Below, one piece after another: positions 33,967-42,084 of a stretch of 64,000 bases of DNA (positions within the stretch are counted from its first letter, which is position 1; the number at the start of each line of letters is the position of its first letter). The DNA is taken from the NCBI GenBank assembly GCA_947589745.1, contig CANQCS010000003.1, positions 53,421 through 117,420 of the forward strand, in the 5' to 3' direction. Origin of the DNA: an uncultured Oscillospiraceae bacterium. Lineage in GTDB: Bacteria > Bacillota > Clostridia > Oscillospirales > Oscillospiraceae. Under the pieces are notes generated by a model. It was given only the letters and a program-made list of their open reading frames with translations. It made no database searches and was not told where the DNA came from. The position numbers were made by a program, and so were the translations under genes.

Positions 33967-35265
33967 CTACTCCCATTCTTCTTTGGGTTCTACCCACCCC
34001 TCGATATACGGTTTGACCGTACCAATCACCCTGGGGTCGCACACCGCGACAATGTCAATAGTCCCGGCGTAGTCCACCGCCTCCACTCGGGCCTCCCGGT
34101 ACAGGAGGTCCAGGAGATTCCCCTTGTCATACGGGAGGTGTAAGGTGACTCTCCTTGTCCCCTTATCCAACTTCTTGTCGATGGCCTTGAGAAGGTCCGA
34201 AAGCCCCTCTCCGGTCTTGGCGGAGATATTGACCTCCCCCTCCGCGTGGGGGCGCACCTCGCCCCAGTAGAGGTCCGACTTATTGTAGACCCGCAGGCAG
34301 GGTGTGCTCTCCGCCCCCAGCTCCCGGATCAGCTCATCCACGATCCTGGCCTGCTCCCGCCAGGCGGGATTGGAGATATCAATGACGTGGAGCAGCAGGT
34401 CCGCGTACTCCAGCTCCTCCAGAGTGGCCTTGAAAGCATCCACCAGCTGGTGGGGCAGCTTACGGATAAAGCCCACGGTGTCGGAGATCACCACATCCAG
34501 GGTGTCGCTGACAGTCAGCAGGCGGGTGGTGGTGTCCAGGGTGTCGAAGAGCCGGTCGTTGGCCGGAATGTCCGCCCCGGTGAGGGCGTTCAGGAGCGTG
34601 GACTTCCCGGCGTTGGTATAGCCCACGATGGCTACCACCGGGATCTCGTTCTTCATCCGCCGCTGGCGCTGGGTGCCACGGACCCGGCGCACCTCCTCCA
34701 GCTCCGCCTTCAGCTTGTCGATCTTTCGGTGGATGTGGCGGCGGTCCGTCTCCAGCTGGGTCTCGCCGGGGCCCTTTGAGCCGATGGGCCCCTTGCCGCT
34801 GGTGCCCGCCTGGCGCTCCAGATGGGTCCACATGCCGGTCAGCCGGGGAAGCAGATACTGATACTGGGCCAGCTCCACCTGGAGCCGTCCCTCCTTCGTC
34901 CTGGCCCGCTGGGCAAAGATGTCCAGAATGAGGCCGCTGCGGTCCAGGACCTGGACCCCCAGCTCCTCCGTGAGCACCCGCATCTGGGACGGGCTCAGGT
35001 CGTTGTCGAAGATGACCATGGTGGCCTCCTCGTTCTTTACCAGCTCCTTGATCTCAGCGACCTTGCCCTCCCCGATAAACGTACGGGGGTCTGGGGACTC
35101 CCGGTTTTGCAGCACCACGGCGGCGGTCTCTCCCCCGGCGGTGGTCACAAGGGCCTCCAGCTCCTCCATGGTCTCCTCGTCGGCGTTGTCCCGCTCGTCC
35201 AGCCGGGGGCTGGACAGGCCCGCCAGCACCGCCCGGTCTCTGGGTTTTTCTGCGATGTGTTCCAT
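33967..35265 (-). CDS. hflX: GTPase HflX (ribosome rescue/splitting)
   Basis: 432 residues from the ATG after AAAGGAAATCGTTGC. The N-terminal HflX domain has RTFIGEGKVAEI, VIFDNDLSPSQMR and RLQVELAQYQYLLPRLTGMWTHLERQAG, then GPGETQLETDRR. The GTPase domain has G1 GYTNAGKSTLLN, G3 DTVGFIRKLPHQLV and G4 NKSD. A ~70-residue C-terminal domain follows. It binds the 50S subunit and splits stalled or heat-damaged ribosomes. PAP2 lies 52 bases upstream in the same direction, so read-through is possible. Confidence 0.96.
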   Translation of the reverse strand: MEHIAEKPRDRAVLAGLSSPRLDERDNADEETMEELEALVTTAGGETAAVVLQNRESPDPRTFIGEGKVAEIKELVKNEEATMVIFDNDLSPSQMRVLTEELGVQVLDRSGLILDIFAQRARTKEGRLQVELAQYQYLLPRLTGMWTHLERQAGTSGKGPIGSKGPGETQLETDRRHIHRKIDKLKAELEEVRRVRGTQRQRRMKNEIPVVAIVGYTNAGKSTLLNALTGADIPANDRLFDTLDTTTRLLTVSDTLDVVISDTVGFIRKLPHQLVDAFKATLEELEYADLLLHVIDISNPAWREQARIVDELIRELGAESTPCLRVYNKSDLYWGEVRPHAEGEVNISAKTGEGLSDLLKAIDKKLDKGTRRVTLHLPYDKGNLLDLLYREARVEAVDYAGTIDIVAVCDPRVIGTVKPYIEGWVEPKEEWE

Positions 35266-35317
35266 GCAACGATTTCCTTTGTTTTCTTCTATAGAACAAT
35301 ATTTTGTTACTAAAGTA

Positions 35318-36232
35318 TTACTTGTCATACCGCTCAAAGAAGCGGAAGCTCATGGGCCACACGCACCCGGCCACGAGGACCATGAGAAAATAGCGGATGG
35401 CGTTGGCCGCCTGATGCCCGCCGCAGAGGGCGTTCAGGGGCGACTTCAGCGCCATGCGCACCAGGAGGACCAGGGCCAGTCCCCCGGCCATCTTGATGGC
35501 CTGGCCCCACCAGGGCGCCCGGTTGGGGAACTGGAGCAGCTTGGTGTCAAATGTGTACACCACCAGCACCCCCGCGGTGGCGCCCAGGAGGGTATAGGAG
35601 TTCTTCACGGCCTCCGCCAGATTCTCCGGGTCCACGTCCGCCGGGAAGGGGCACAGCTCCATGAACAGCACAAAGGCCGCGCTGAGCCCCAGCATCCCGC
35701 CCAGAATCAGATACATCCGATTGGGGAACCATAGAGTGCTCTCGATCAGCGGGTACAGCAGAAATACCAGCGCCGTAGCCACCACCAGCGACACGCCCAC
35801 ATCCGCCGGAGTGTGGACCCCCAGGTACATCCGGGAGACGAGTACCAGCGCCGCCAGGGCGATACACACCACCCGCAGCCAGGTGCGCTCCGTGAACCGG
35901 GCCGTGCCGCCCAGATAGCCCACGGCGCTCTGAACGTGGCCGCTGGGGAAGCTGTAGCCCGTGGCCTCCGCCCGGGCGGATTCCACAATGGTGAAATCCG
36001 GGTCCCGGACCCACGGCCTGGGGATGCGGCAGACGATCTTCAGCCACTGGTTCACCAGCGTTCCCACGAACCCCACCGTCAGCAGGTAGTAGCCCTTTCG
36101 CTTGTCCACACACCAGAATACGAACAGCCCCGCCACCATGAAGAAGGTCTCCTCCCCCAGGTGTGTGACCAGGGACATGAACGTGTCCAGGACCGGAGTG
36201 CGCACGGACTCGAACCAGTAGAGCAGGGACAT
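35318..36232 (-). CDS. PAP2-family membrane phosphatase
   Basis: 304 residues with about eight membrane helices. All three PAP2 motifs are present: KIVCRIPRPW (KxxxxxxRP), FPSGHVQ (PSGH) and SRMYLGVHTPADV (SRxxxxxHxxxD). It is longer than UppP-type PAP2 proteins, with three or four extra helices after the catalytic core. Likely substrates are undecaprenyl pyrophosphate or phosphatidate at the outer face of the membrane. Confidence 0.9.
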   Translation of the reverse strand: MSLLYWFESVRTPVLDTFMSLVTHLGEETFFMVAGLFVFWCVDKRKGYYLLTVGFVGTLVNQWLKIVCRIPRPWVRDPDFTIVESARAEATGYSFPSGHVQSAVGYLGGTARFTERTWLRVVCIALAALVLVSRMYLGVHTPADVGVSLVVATALVFLLYPLIESTLWFPNRMYLILGGMLGLSAAFVLFMELCPFPADVDPENLAEAVKNSYTLLGATAGVLVVYTFDTKLLQFPNRAPWWGQAIKMAGGLALVLLVRMALKSPLNALCGGHQAANAIRYFLMVLVAGCVWPMSFRFFERYDK

Positions 36233-36379
36233 GGCGGGGACCTCCTCGGCGGTAGTTTCCTGTTTCCCAGTATTATAGCCCGATTCGCGGAAATAAGCAA
36301 GCCCCAGCCTGGACAGCCGGGCAAAAAGTTCCGGCGCCGGCTGAGGCGGTATCTATTACTGTTCTCCCATTAGAAGTAT

Positions 36380-36472
36380 CCCTCGTTACCGTGCGGGAAA
36401 TGTAAGTATCGCAGCGCTTTGAGAGCGATCGTAAAGTTCTTTTTGATACTTTTTCTTTCAAGAAAAAGTATG
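36380..36472 (+). repeat. Interspersed repeat family A, copy 6
   Basis: CCCTCGTTACCGTGCGGGAAATG, GTAAGTATCGCAGCGCTTTGAG, GCGATCGTAAAGTTCTTTTTG and the perfect hairpin ATACTTTTTCTT/AAGAAAAAGTAT. The rest of this 400-base divergent gap holds no gene; an AT-rich stretch at 36520-36585 before the VanY-like gene probably contains its promoter. Confidence 0.85.
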
Positions 36473-36632
36473 AGCCGGTTCGCCGCTGTTACCCTTTGTT
36501 ACCACATTTTCCCTGAACCGTCATGAATTATATCCTACTTCGTTACTGTTTGTTCACATTTTATTCACAAATATCTGGTACCGTGTACCGTACAGTCCCG
36601 GTGAGATCCCGGCCCGGAAAGGAGTCGCTTTC

Positions 36633-37661
36633 ATGCCCAGAACCCGCAGCCGCCATAGGCGCGGCATCCATATCCTCCCCCTGCTGCTGGCCGCCGTGGC
36701 ACTGGGTATCGGCCTGTTCGTCTACCTCCGCAGCGGCGCGGAGACGCCGCCCTATGAGCACAGTATCCAGGGCTCCGATACTTCCGATTCCGATGAAGTT
36801 CAGGCCCCGGACGCGGAGGACAACGGCGGCAGCGGTGAGACCGCTCCCCCGCCCCGGCCGGACCACGTGACCACCGCCTCCGGCATCGACTGCACCCTGA
36901 CGGAGCTGGGCGATGACGCCATCTACACCGGGGAGCTGCTGGTGGTGAGCAACGCCGTGCCCTTCCACTTCCCGGAGGAGCAGGAGTTGGTGAACGTGTA
37001 CGACAACAAGACCACCAGCTACTACGTGCGGGACATGGAGGTCTACCTGGCCCCGGTGGCCCTGGAGGCCCTCAACCGGATGATGGACGGCTTCATCGCC
37101 CAGGGCGGCAGCAAGACGGTGAACATGGTGGCGGGCCACCGGACAAAGGAGGTCCAGGAGCACCTCTTCGACCAGAGCAGCGACCTCAACGGTCTGGACC
37201 ACGCCCAGGAGTATGTGGCCCAGCCTGGGTGCAGCGAGCACCACACCGGCCTGGTGCTGGACCTACACCTCTTCTTCTCCGACGGCACCAGCGAGGACTA
37301 CGACGGCACCGGCGAGTACGCCTGGATCAACCAGCACTGCCAGGACTACGGCTTTGTGGTCCGCTATAGGGGGGACAAGCAGGCCATCACCGGCATCGCG
37401 GACGAGCCCTGGCACTTCCGATACGTGGGGCTGCCCCACGCCGCGGAGATGGTGGAGCAGGACCTGTGTCTGGAGGAATATATCGACTATCTGCGGGGCT
37501 TCACGTTTGAAGGGGAGCACCTGACCATCGAGTGCGGGGCCGGGACCTACGAGGTGTGGTATGAGAAGGGCACGGAGACCTACCTCCCGGACAGCGGGGA
37601 GTACTGGGTGTCCGGCAACAATATCGACGGCGTCATCGTCACCTGCAAGGTGAACGAATGA
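36633..37661 (+). CDS. VanY-family D-alanyl-D-alanine carboxypeptidase
   Basis: 342 residues. An N-terminal signal anchor (GIHILPLLLAAVALGIGLFVYL) is followed by a disordered acidic/Pro stretch to ~80. The LD/DD-carboxypeptidase domain has VAGHRTKEVQEHLFD, the zinc motif SEHHTGLVLDLHLF (SxHxxGxAxD type) and the third ligand in EPWHFRYVG. A ~70-residue C-terminal domain follows. It trims the terminal D-Ala from peptidoglycan stem peptides outside the membrane. No vancomycin-resistance genes are near, so ordinary wall maturation is more likely. Confidence 0.9.
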   Translation: MPRTRSRHRRGIHILPLLLAAVALGIGLFVYLRSGAETPPYEHSIQGSDTSDSDEVQAPDAEDNGGSGETAPPPRPDHVTTASGIDCTLTELGDDAIYTGELLVVSNAVPFHFPEEQELVNVYDNKTTSYYVRDMEVYLAPVALEALNRMMDGFIAQGGSKTVNMVAGHRTKEVQEHLFDQSSDLNGLDHAQEYVAQPGCSEHHTGLVLDLHLFFSDGTSEDYDGTGEYAWINQHCQDYGFVVRYRGDKQAITGIADEPWHFRYVGLPHAAEMVEQDLCLEEYIDYLRGFTFEGEHLTIECGAGTYEVWYEKGTETYLPDSGEYWVSGNNIDGVIVTCKVNE

Positions 37662-37685
37662 TACGGTTTTTTCATGAGAGCGCTC

Positions 37686-37778
37686 TATCGTTACCGGGCA
37701 AAAAATGAGGTGTCGCAGCGCTTTGGGAGCGATGGTAAAGTTCTTTTTGATACTTTTTCTTTCAAGAAAAAGTATCAA
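37686..37778 (+). repeat. Interspersed repeat family A, copy 7
   Basis: TATCGTTACCGGGCAAAAAATG, GTCGCAGCGCTTTGGGAGCGATGG and the hairpin ATACTTTTTCTT/AAGAAAAAGTAT. It ends two bases before the -35 of the next gene, so its hairpin can insulate that promoter. Confidence 0.85.
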
Positions 37779-37845
37779 TTGACTTTTTTGCCATATTTAG
37801 TATAATAGTTCCGGGACGGGTTTTCTTCCCGCCCCGGAATTTTTG
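37779..37845 (+). promoter_or_regulatory. Promoter and leader hairpin of the phosphoribosyltransferase gene
   Basis: TTGACT (37779-37784), 16-base spacer, TATAAT (37801-37806). The predicted transcript starts with CCGGGACGGG TTTTCTT CCCGCCCCGG (one mismatch) followed by AATTTTTG, which looks like a terminator 18 bases before the start codon: a possible attenuator. Confidence 0.65.
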
Positions 37846-37862
37846 TATGGGAGGCTTCTCGT

Positions 37863-38423
37863 ATGACCTATACTATGAAAGTCGCGGGCCTGGAGCGGGA
37901 GCTGCCGCTGTGCAAGGTCAGCGACGATCTGTACATCGGCGCGTTCATCATCTTCGGCGATGCGGAGCTGACGGTAGCCTGCGCCTCGGCGCTGCTGGAA
38001 AAGATCCCGGCGGACAGCTATGATTACATGCTGACGGCGGAGGCCAAGAGCATTCCTCTGATCCACGAGATGGCCCGTCAGTCCGGGGCCAAGAAGTATT
38101 TCATTGCCCGCAAGGGGTCCAAGGTGTACATGCCCGACCCCATCCACGTCTCGGTGCGGTCCATCACCACGCTGCGGCAGCAGGACCTGTTCCTGGGGGC
38201 GGACGACTGCGCCCTCATCAAGGGCAAGCGGATCCTCATTGTGGACGACGTGATCTCCACAGGCGAGAGCCTGCACGCCCTGGAGGAGCTGGTGAAGACG
38301 GCCGGCGGCATCGTCGCCGGCAAAGCGGCGATTCTGGCTGAGGGTGACGCCCTCAGCCGGCCGGACATCACTGTCTTGGCGCCCCTGCCGGTATTCAATC
38401 CTGACGGAACGGTTAAGGGCTGA
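37863..38423 (+). CDS. Purine-type phosphoribosyltransferase
   Basis: 186 residues, ATG after ATGGGAGGCTTCTCGT. The PRPP-binding loop KRILIVDDVISTGESLHALEEL is conserved, with the hood and pyrophosphate loops in TAEAKSIPLIHEMARQSG and ARKGSKVYM. The EAKSIPL type is shared by adenine and xanthine phosphoribosyltransferases. Annotated adenine/xanthine PRTases of this length recycle purine bases to nucleotides. A leader hairpin suggests attenuation. Which base it uses is not clear. Confidence 0.85.
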   Translation: MTYTMKVAGLERELPLCKVSDDLYIGAFIIFGDAELTVACASALLEKIPADSYDYMLTAEAKSIPLIHEMARQSGAKKYFIARKGSKVYMPDPIHVSVRSITTLRQQDLFLGADDCALIKGKRILIVDDVISTGESLHALEELVKTAGGIVAGKAAILAEGDALSRPDITVLAPLPVFNPDGTVKG

Positions 38424-38478
38424 CCCCTGCGGGGTCAGCCTGGGAAAGCAGAGGGGCCTCGCGGCCCCTCTGCTTTCC
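38422..38478 (+). terminator. Tandem hairpins after the phosphoribosyltransferase
   Basis: TGACCCC TGC GGGGTCA at the stop codon, then GGAAAGCAGAGGGGCC / GGCCCCTCTGCTTTCC (16-bp stem). Confidence 0.75.
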
Positions 38479-38494
38479 TCTCCCCTCTTCACTG

Positions 38495-39195
38495 GGGGAG
38501 TGGGGGCGGCAGCCCCCTAATGCTGTCAAAAGGGGCCTCCGGCCCCTTTCACCTCTTTATCTTGTCGTAGCTGCGCCGCGCACCCTGGGTTACTTTTTGT
38601 GCAAACAAAAAGTAACCAAAAAATTGCTTAAGGGGCTGAGGCCCCTTAAGAATCCCTGGGGAGGACGTTAAGGGCAGATGGATGGTGGAACTGGGGGCCA
38701 GGGAAAGCATTCATCGGGGGTGCTGTTTTTTGCCGTATTCCGACTGCCGGTTGCTCCGTTCCACTACGCAATTGAGGGCGCGGTGCTTGTCGAGTCCGTA
38801 GACGGAAATCTGTTCTGTGCGTAGTGGAACGGAGCAGGACGCAGTACGACGCGGGCCGTATGCGGAAATCTACCAATTGCGGAGTGGAACGGAGCAACCA
38901 GCAGTTGGACAAAGTAAAACGACCAACGCACCCAATGAGCCCCCGCACCAGCGCTTCACTCTCCTTGGGGACATACTAAAACAGCCGCTTCGCCCCATAC
39001 ACGGGACCCGGCTCGGTTTAGGCCAAACCAACCAAAGGGGGAGCGCAAAACAAAACAAAAAATGCGGAAAGATTTTTAAGAAAACCATAGGTTTTCTTAA
39101 ACGTGCTTTTGGTGACTTTTCCCACGGGGGAAAAGTCACCAGGGGACGGCAGGCACCCCCCGGGTGCCTATCGCCCCCGAGGGGGCGGAGCCCCC
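38495..39195 (-). repeat. Interspersed palindromic repeat family B, copy 3
   Basis: Stem GTTACTTTTTGTG/CAAAAAGTAAC, CTTAAGGGG hairpin, core TTGCTCCGTTCCACTACGCAA (38751), inverse core at ~38818 and a third core-like arm GGAGTGGAACGGAGCAAC at 38881, so the centre is partly duplicated. Then TTTAAGAAAACC/GGTTTTCTTAAA, GTGACTTTTCCC/GGGAAAAGTCAC and a GC hairpin. Confidence 0.85.
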
Positions 39196-39224
39196 TTGCT
39201 TTTCTGCGTTTCTTATGGTATAGT
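39196..39224 (+). promoter_or_regulatory. Promoter of the MoxR-VWA operon
   Basis: TTGCTT (39196-39201), 17-base spacer, TATAGT (39219-39224); starts right at the edge of repeat B copy 3. Confidence 0.55.
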
Positions 39225-39272
39225 TTTTATATCATTTGTTAACCTGTTAACGAAGAACAGAAGGAGCCCGCC

Positions 39273-40199
39273 ATGGACATCGAAACATTAAAAGCAAAAC
39301 TGGAAGAAGAAAAATATGTCTGCGACGACCAGCTGGTCACCACCCTGCTGGTGGCCCTGAAGCTGGGCCGCCCCCTGCTCATTGAGGGCGCCGCCGGCGT
39401 CGGCAAGACCGAGGTGGCCAAGGTCATGGCTGCCGCCCTGGACCGGGACCTGGTGCGCCTCCAGTGCTACGAGGGCCTGGACGAGAGCAAGGCCCTCTAT
39501 GAGTGGAACTACCAGAAGCAGCTCCTCTCCATCCAGGTGCAGATGAACCGGCGGGACCCCGACGAGCTGACCAAGTCCCTGTTCAGCGACGAATACCTGC
39601 TGGAGCGCCCCCTGCTCCAGTCCATCCGCTCCGAAAAGCCCGTGGTGCTGCTCATTGACGAGATCGACAAGGCGGACGAGGAGTTCGAGGCGTTCCTGCT
39701 GGAGCTGCTCTCCGAGATGCAGGTCACCATTCCCGAGGTGGGCGTGGTGAAAGCTGCCTCCATCCCCTTCGTGGTGCTGACCTCCAACCGCACCCGGCCC
39801 CTCAGCGAGGCCTTGCGGCGGCGGTGCGCCTACCTCTATATCCAGTACCCCGACCTCAACAAGGAGGTGGCCATCATCCGCGCCAAGGTGCCCAATGTCA
39901 ACGAGCACCTGGCCGTCCAGGTGGCCCAGGCCATCCACGCCCTGCGGGACAGCGAGGCCATCCTGAAAAAGCCCTCCATCGCCGAGACCCTGGACTGGGT
40001 GGCCGCCCTGGAGGCCCTGGGCGTCAGCGACCTGACCCCGGAGGCCGCCCGGCAGACCATGGGCTTCGTCCTCAAGAGCAGCGACGACTTGGACGCCGCC
40101 GCCCCTCTGCTCACCGGACAGGGCAACGGGTGCGGCTGCGGGTGCGGCCACGACCACGGCGGCGAGGGCTGCGGGCACCACCACCATCACGGCCAATGA
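39273..40199 (+). CDS. MoxR-family AAA+ ATPase with His/Cys-rich tail (CoxD-like)
   Basis: 308 residues. Walker A IEGAAGVGKTEVAK, Walker B VVLLIDEIDKADEEFEAFLLELL, sensor 1 VVLTSNRTRPLSEALRRRCAYLYI. The last ~25 residues are GCGCGCGHDHGGEGCG then HHHHHGQ, a metal-binding tail not usual in MoxR proteins. MoxR ATPases remodel partner proteins together with VWA proteins; the CoxD/CoxE pair matures molybdenum hydroxylases. The next gene overlaps by four bases and encodes such a VWA partner. A link to a purine-type molybdenum hydroxylase is inference. Confidence 0.9.
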   Translation: MDIETLKAKLEEEKYVCDDQLVTTLLVALKLGRPLLIEGAAGVGKTEVAKVMAAALDRDLVRLQCYEGLDESKALYEWNYQKQLLSIQVQMNRRDPDELTKSLFSDEYLLERPLLQSIRSEKPVVLLIDEIDKADEEFEAFLLELLSEMQVTIPEVGVVKAASIPFVVLTSNRTRPLSEALRRRCAYLYIQYPDLNKEVAIIRAKVPNVNEHLAVQVAQAIHALRDSEAILKKPSIAETLDWVAALEALGVSDLTPEAARQTMGFVLKSSDDLDAAAPLLTGQGNGCGCGCGHDHGGEGCGHHHHHGQ

Positions 40200-41470
40200 G
40201 CGAGACTGTCTACATTGAGAAGATGGCGGAGTTCTCCCAGCGGCTCCGCCAGGAGGGACTGGCGGTGGGGCTCCAGGAGACCGCCGACGTCTGCAGGCTC
40301 CTCAGCGATCTGGAGCTGACGGACCGGGTGTACGTCCGGGCCGCCCTGTCCGCCCTCTTTGCCAAGAGCCGGGAGGAGCAGGCCGTCTTTGACCGGGTGT
40401 TCGAGGGCTTCTTCGTCAGCCGGGAGCGCCGGGAGGCGCTTCGGCGGCAGCAGGAGGCCGAGGCCCAGGAGATCGCCCGCAAGCGGGCCGAGGCGGAACG
40501 GGAGCTCCAGTTCGAGGGGCAGCCCATCGAACTGCGGGAAGACCTGAAGGACGTCTATGTCACCATGGAGGACGACAAAAAGGAGTACCTCCGCCAGCTC
40601 CTGGAGAAGACCAAGGTCAACGCCCAGCGGAGTCCCAAGCTGTACGGCAGCTTCATCAAGTCCGTGTTCATGCGCTTCCTGCTGGAGCAGCAGATGGTCA
40701 TGGAGGACGCCGCGGTGGGGGCCGAGGAGGCCGACCCGGACCTGGCCCTCCTCTACCGGGACATCTCCCGGTTCCGGGACGCCGACATCCCCCGGGCCGC
40801 CGCCCTTATCTCCGCCATCGCCCGGCAGCTGGACGCGGAGCTGAGCCGCCAGCGCCAGGGCCGGGGCCACAGCGGGCAGCTGGACTTCCGCCGCACCATC
40901 CGCAAGGGCCTGGAGACCGGCGGCAGCTTCTACCGCCTGGCCTACCGCCGGAAGCGGCGGCGGCGGAAAAAGCTGGTGCTGCTGTGCGACGTGTCCGGGT
41001 CCATGCTCCAGTTCTCCGAGTTCGCCCTGCGGTTCATCAAGTCCATGAGCGAGGTGTCCGAGTCCTCGGCGGCGTTCCTCTTCTCCGAGGAGCTGCGGCG
41101 GGTGGACCCCTTCGCCCTCCAGAACATGGACGCTTTCCGGGACTATGTCCGGTCCTCCGGCCTCTACGGCCGGGGCACGGACCTGGGCACGGCGCTGGAG
41201 GCCCTGTGCGCCTGGAAGCCCGCCGCCCTGGGGCCGGGTACCACCCTGCTGATCCTCTCCGACACCAAGACCGTGGACCTGCCCCGGGCCGCCCGGCAGC
41301 TCCTGGAGGCCAAGCGGCAGGCCGGAAAGGTCCTGTGGCTGAACCCCATCCCGGCGGGTAAGTGGCCCTACGTCCGCAGCATCCAGACCATGTCCATGCT
41401 CTGCCAGATGGTGCCCTGCTCCACCCTGGACGAGCTGGCCAGGACCTGCCGGAAGCTGTTGAGCAATTGA
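40196..41470 (+). CDS. VWA-domain protein, CoxE-like partner of the MoxR ATPase
   Basis: 424 residues starting at the ATG that overlaps the MoxR stop (ATGA); the long track ORF from 39824 is out-of-frame read-through. The N-terminal ~200 residues are helical and highly charged. The VWA domain has the MIDAS motif LVLLCDVSGSMLQF (DxSxS), the Thr in GRGTDLGTALEAL and the Asp in LLILSDTKTVD. The family works with MoxR/CoxD ATPases in metal-centre insertion or complex activation. Confidence 0.9.
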   Translation: MSETVYIEKMAEFSQRLRQEGLAVGLQETADVCRLLSDLELTDRVYVRAALSALFAKSREEQAVFDRVFEGFFVSRERREALRRQQEAEAQEIARKRAEAERELQFEGQPIELREDLKDVYVTMEDDKKEYLRQLLEKTKVNAQRSPKLYGSFIKSVFMRFLLEQQMVMEDAAVGAEEADPDLALLYRDISRFRDADIPRAAALISAIARQLDAELSRQRQGRGHSGQLDFRRTIRKGLETGGSFYRLAYRRKRRRRKKLVLLCDVSGSMLQFSEFALRFIKSMSEVSESSAAFLFSEELRRVDPFALQNMDAFRDYVRSSGLYGRGTDLGTALEALCAWKPAALGPGTTLLILSDTKTVDLPRAARQLLEAKRQAGKVLWLNPIPAGKWPYVRSIQTMSMLCQMVPCSTLDELARTCRKLLSN

Positions 41471-41474
41471 GAAT

Positions 41475-41512
41475 AAATGGATGGAAAGCAGTTTTCCTTT
41501 CCATCCATTTTC
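41475..41512 (+). terminator. Intrinsic terminator of the MoxR-VWA operon
   Basis: AAATGGATGGAAAG / CTTTCCATCCATTT, a perfect 14-bp stem, followed by TCCGTTATTTT. Confidence 0.85.
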
Positions 41513-41596
41513 CGTTATTTTCATAAGTGTGATGGTATGATTCAATAACATAAACAAATCGAAGTTTATGGATGCGTTATTATGCGGAGGCACAAA

Positions 41597-42004
41597 GTGA
41601 TTCGATATGCTGATATGCAAGATTTTTCCGTTTTAAAGGAACATGACAAACATATTTCTGAATCTGAATTGAGAAAAATTGTCCCAGCAAAGAGAGTTTT
41701 CGTCATGTATCAAGGGAATACCTTTACAGGGTGGCTGAGGTTCGGATTATTTTGGGACAATATCCCGTTTATGAATATGCTATATATTCTGGATGGTTAT
41801 AGAGGAAAGGGGAACGGGACGGAGCTTGTCTTGTTTTGGGAAAAAGAAATGGCAAAAGAGGGATATCGACAAGTTTTAACATCCACACAGTCAAATGAAC
41901 AGGCACAGTTCTTTTATCGAAAAATCGGTTATACTGAATGCGGCGCACTTTTGCTGCCGAAAGAACCCTTGGAGATGTTTTTTATCAAAGATTTAACACG
42001 ATAA
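41597..42004 (+). CDS. GNAT-family acetyltransferase, AT-rich, probably acquired
   Basis: About 135 residues. GGAGG six bases before a GTG at 41597 favours that start over the ATG at 41582. NMLYILDGYRGKGNGTELVLFWE is the acetyl-CoA loop, and STQSNEQAQFFYRKIGYTECG the C-terminal signature. Base composition is far more AT-rich than its neighbours (many AAA, GAA, TTT codons), a sign of recent transfer. Substrate unknown. Confidence 0.85.
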   Translation: MIRYADMQDFSVLKEHDKHISESELRKIVPAKRVFVMYQGNTFTGWLRFGLFWDNIPFMNMLYILDGYRGKGNGTELVLFWEKEMAKEGYRQVLTSTQSNEQAQFFYRKIGYTECGALLLPKEPLEMFFIKDLTR

Positions 42005-42042
42005 ACTTCCGTTTCTTGGGGAGTTATCATCCATACGAAGAA

Positions 42043-42069
42043 GAGCCGCCGGTTCAAAACCGGCGGCTC
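42043..42069. terminator. Hairpin between convergent genes
   Basis: GAGCCGCCGGTT / AACCGGCGGCTC (12-bp stem) just past the minus-strand threonine-synthase-like stop. Confidence 0.75.
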
Positions 42070-42084
42070 CCATGCCTTTATGAC

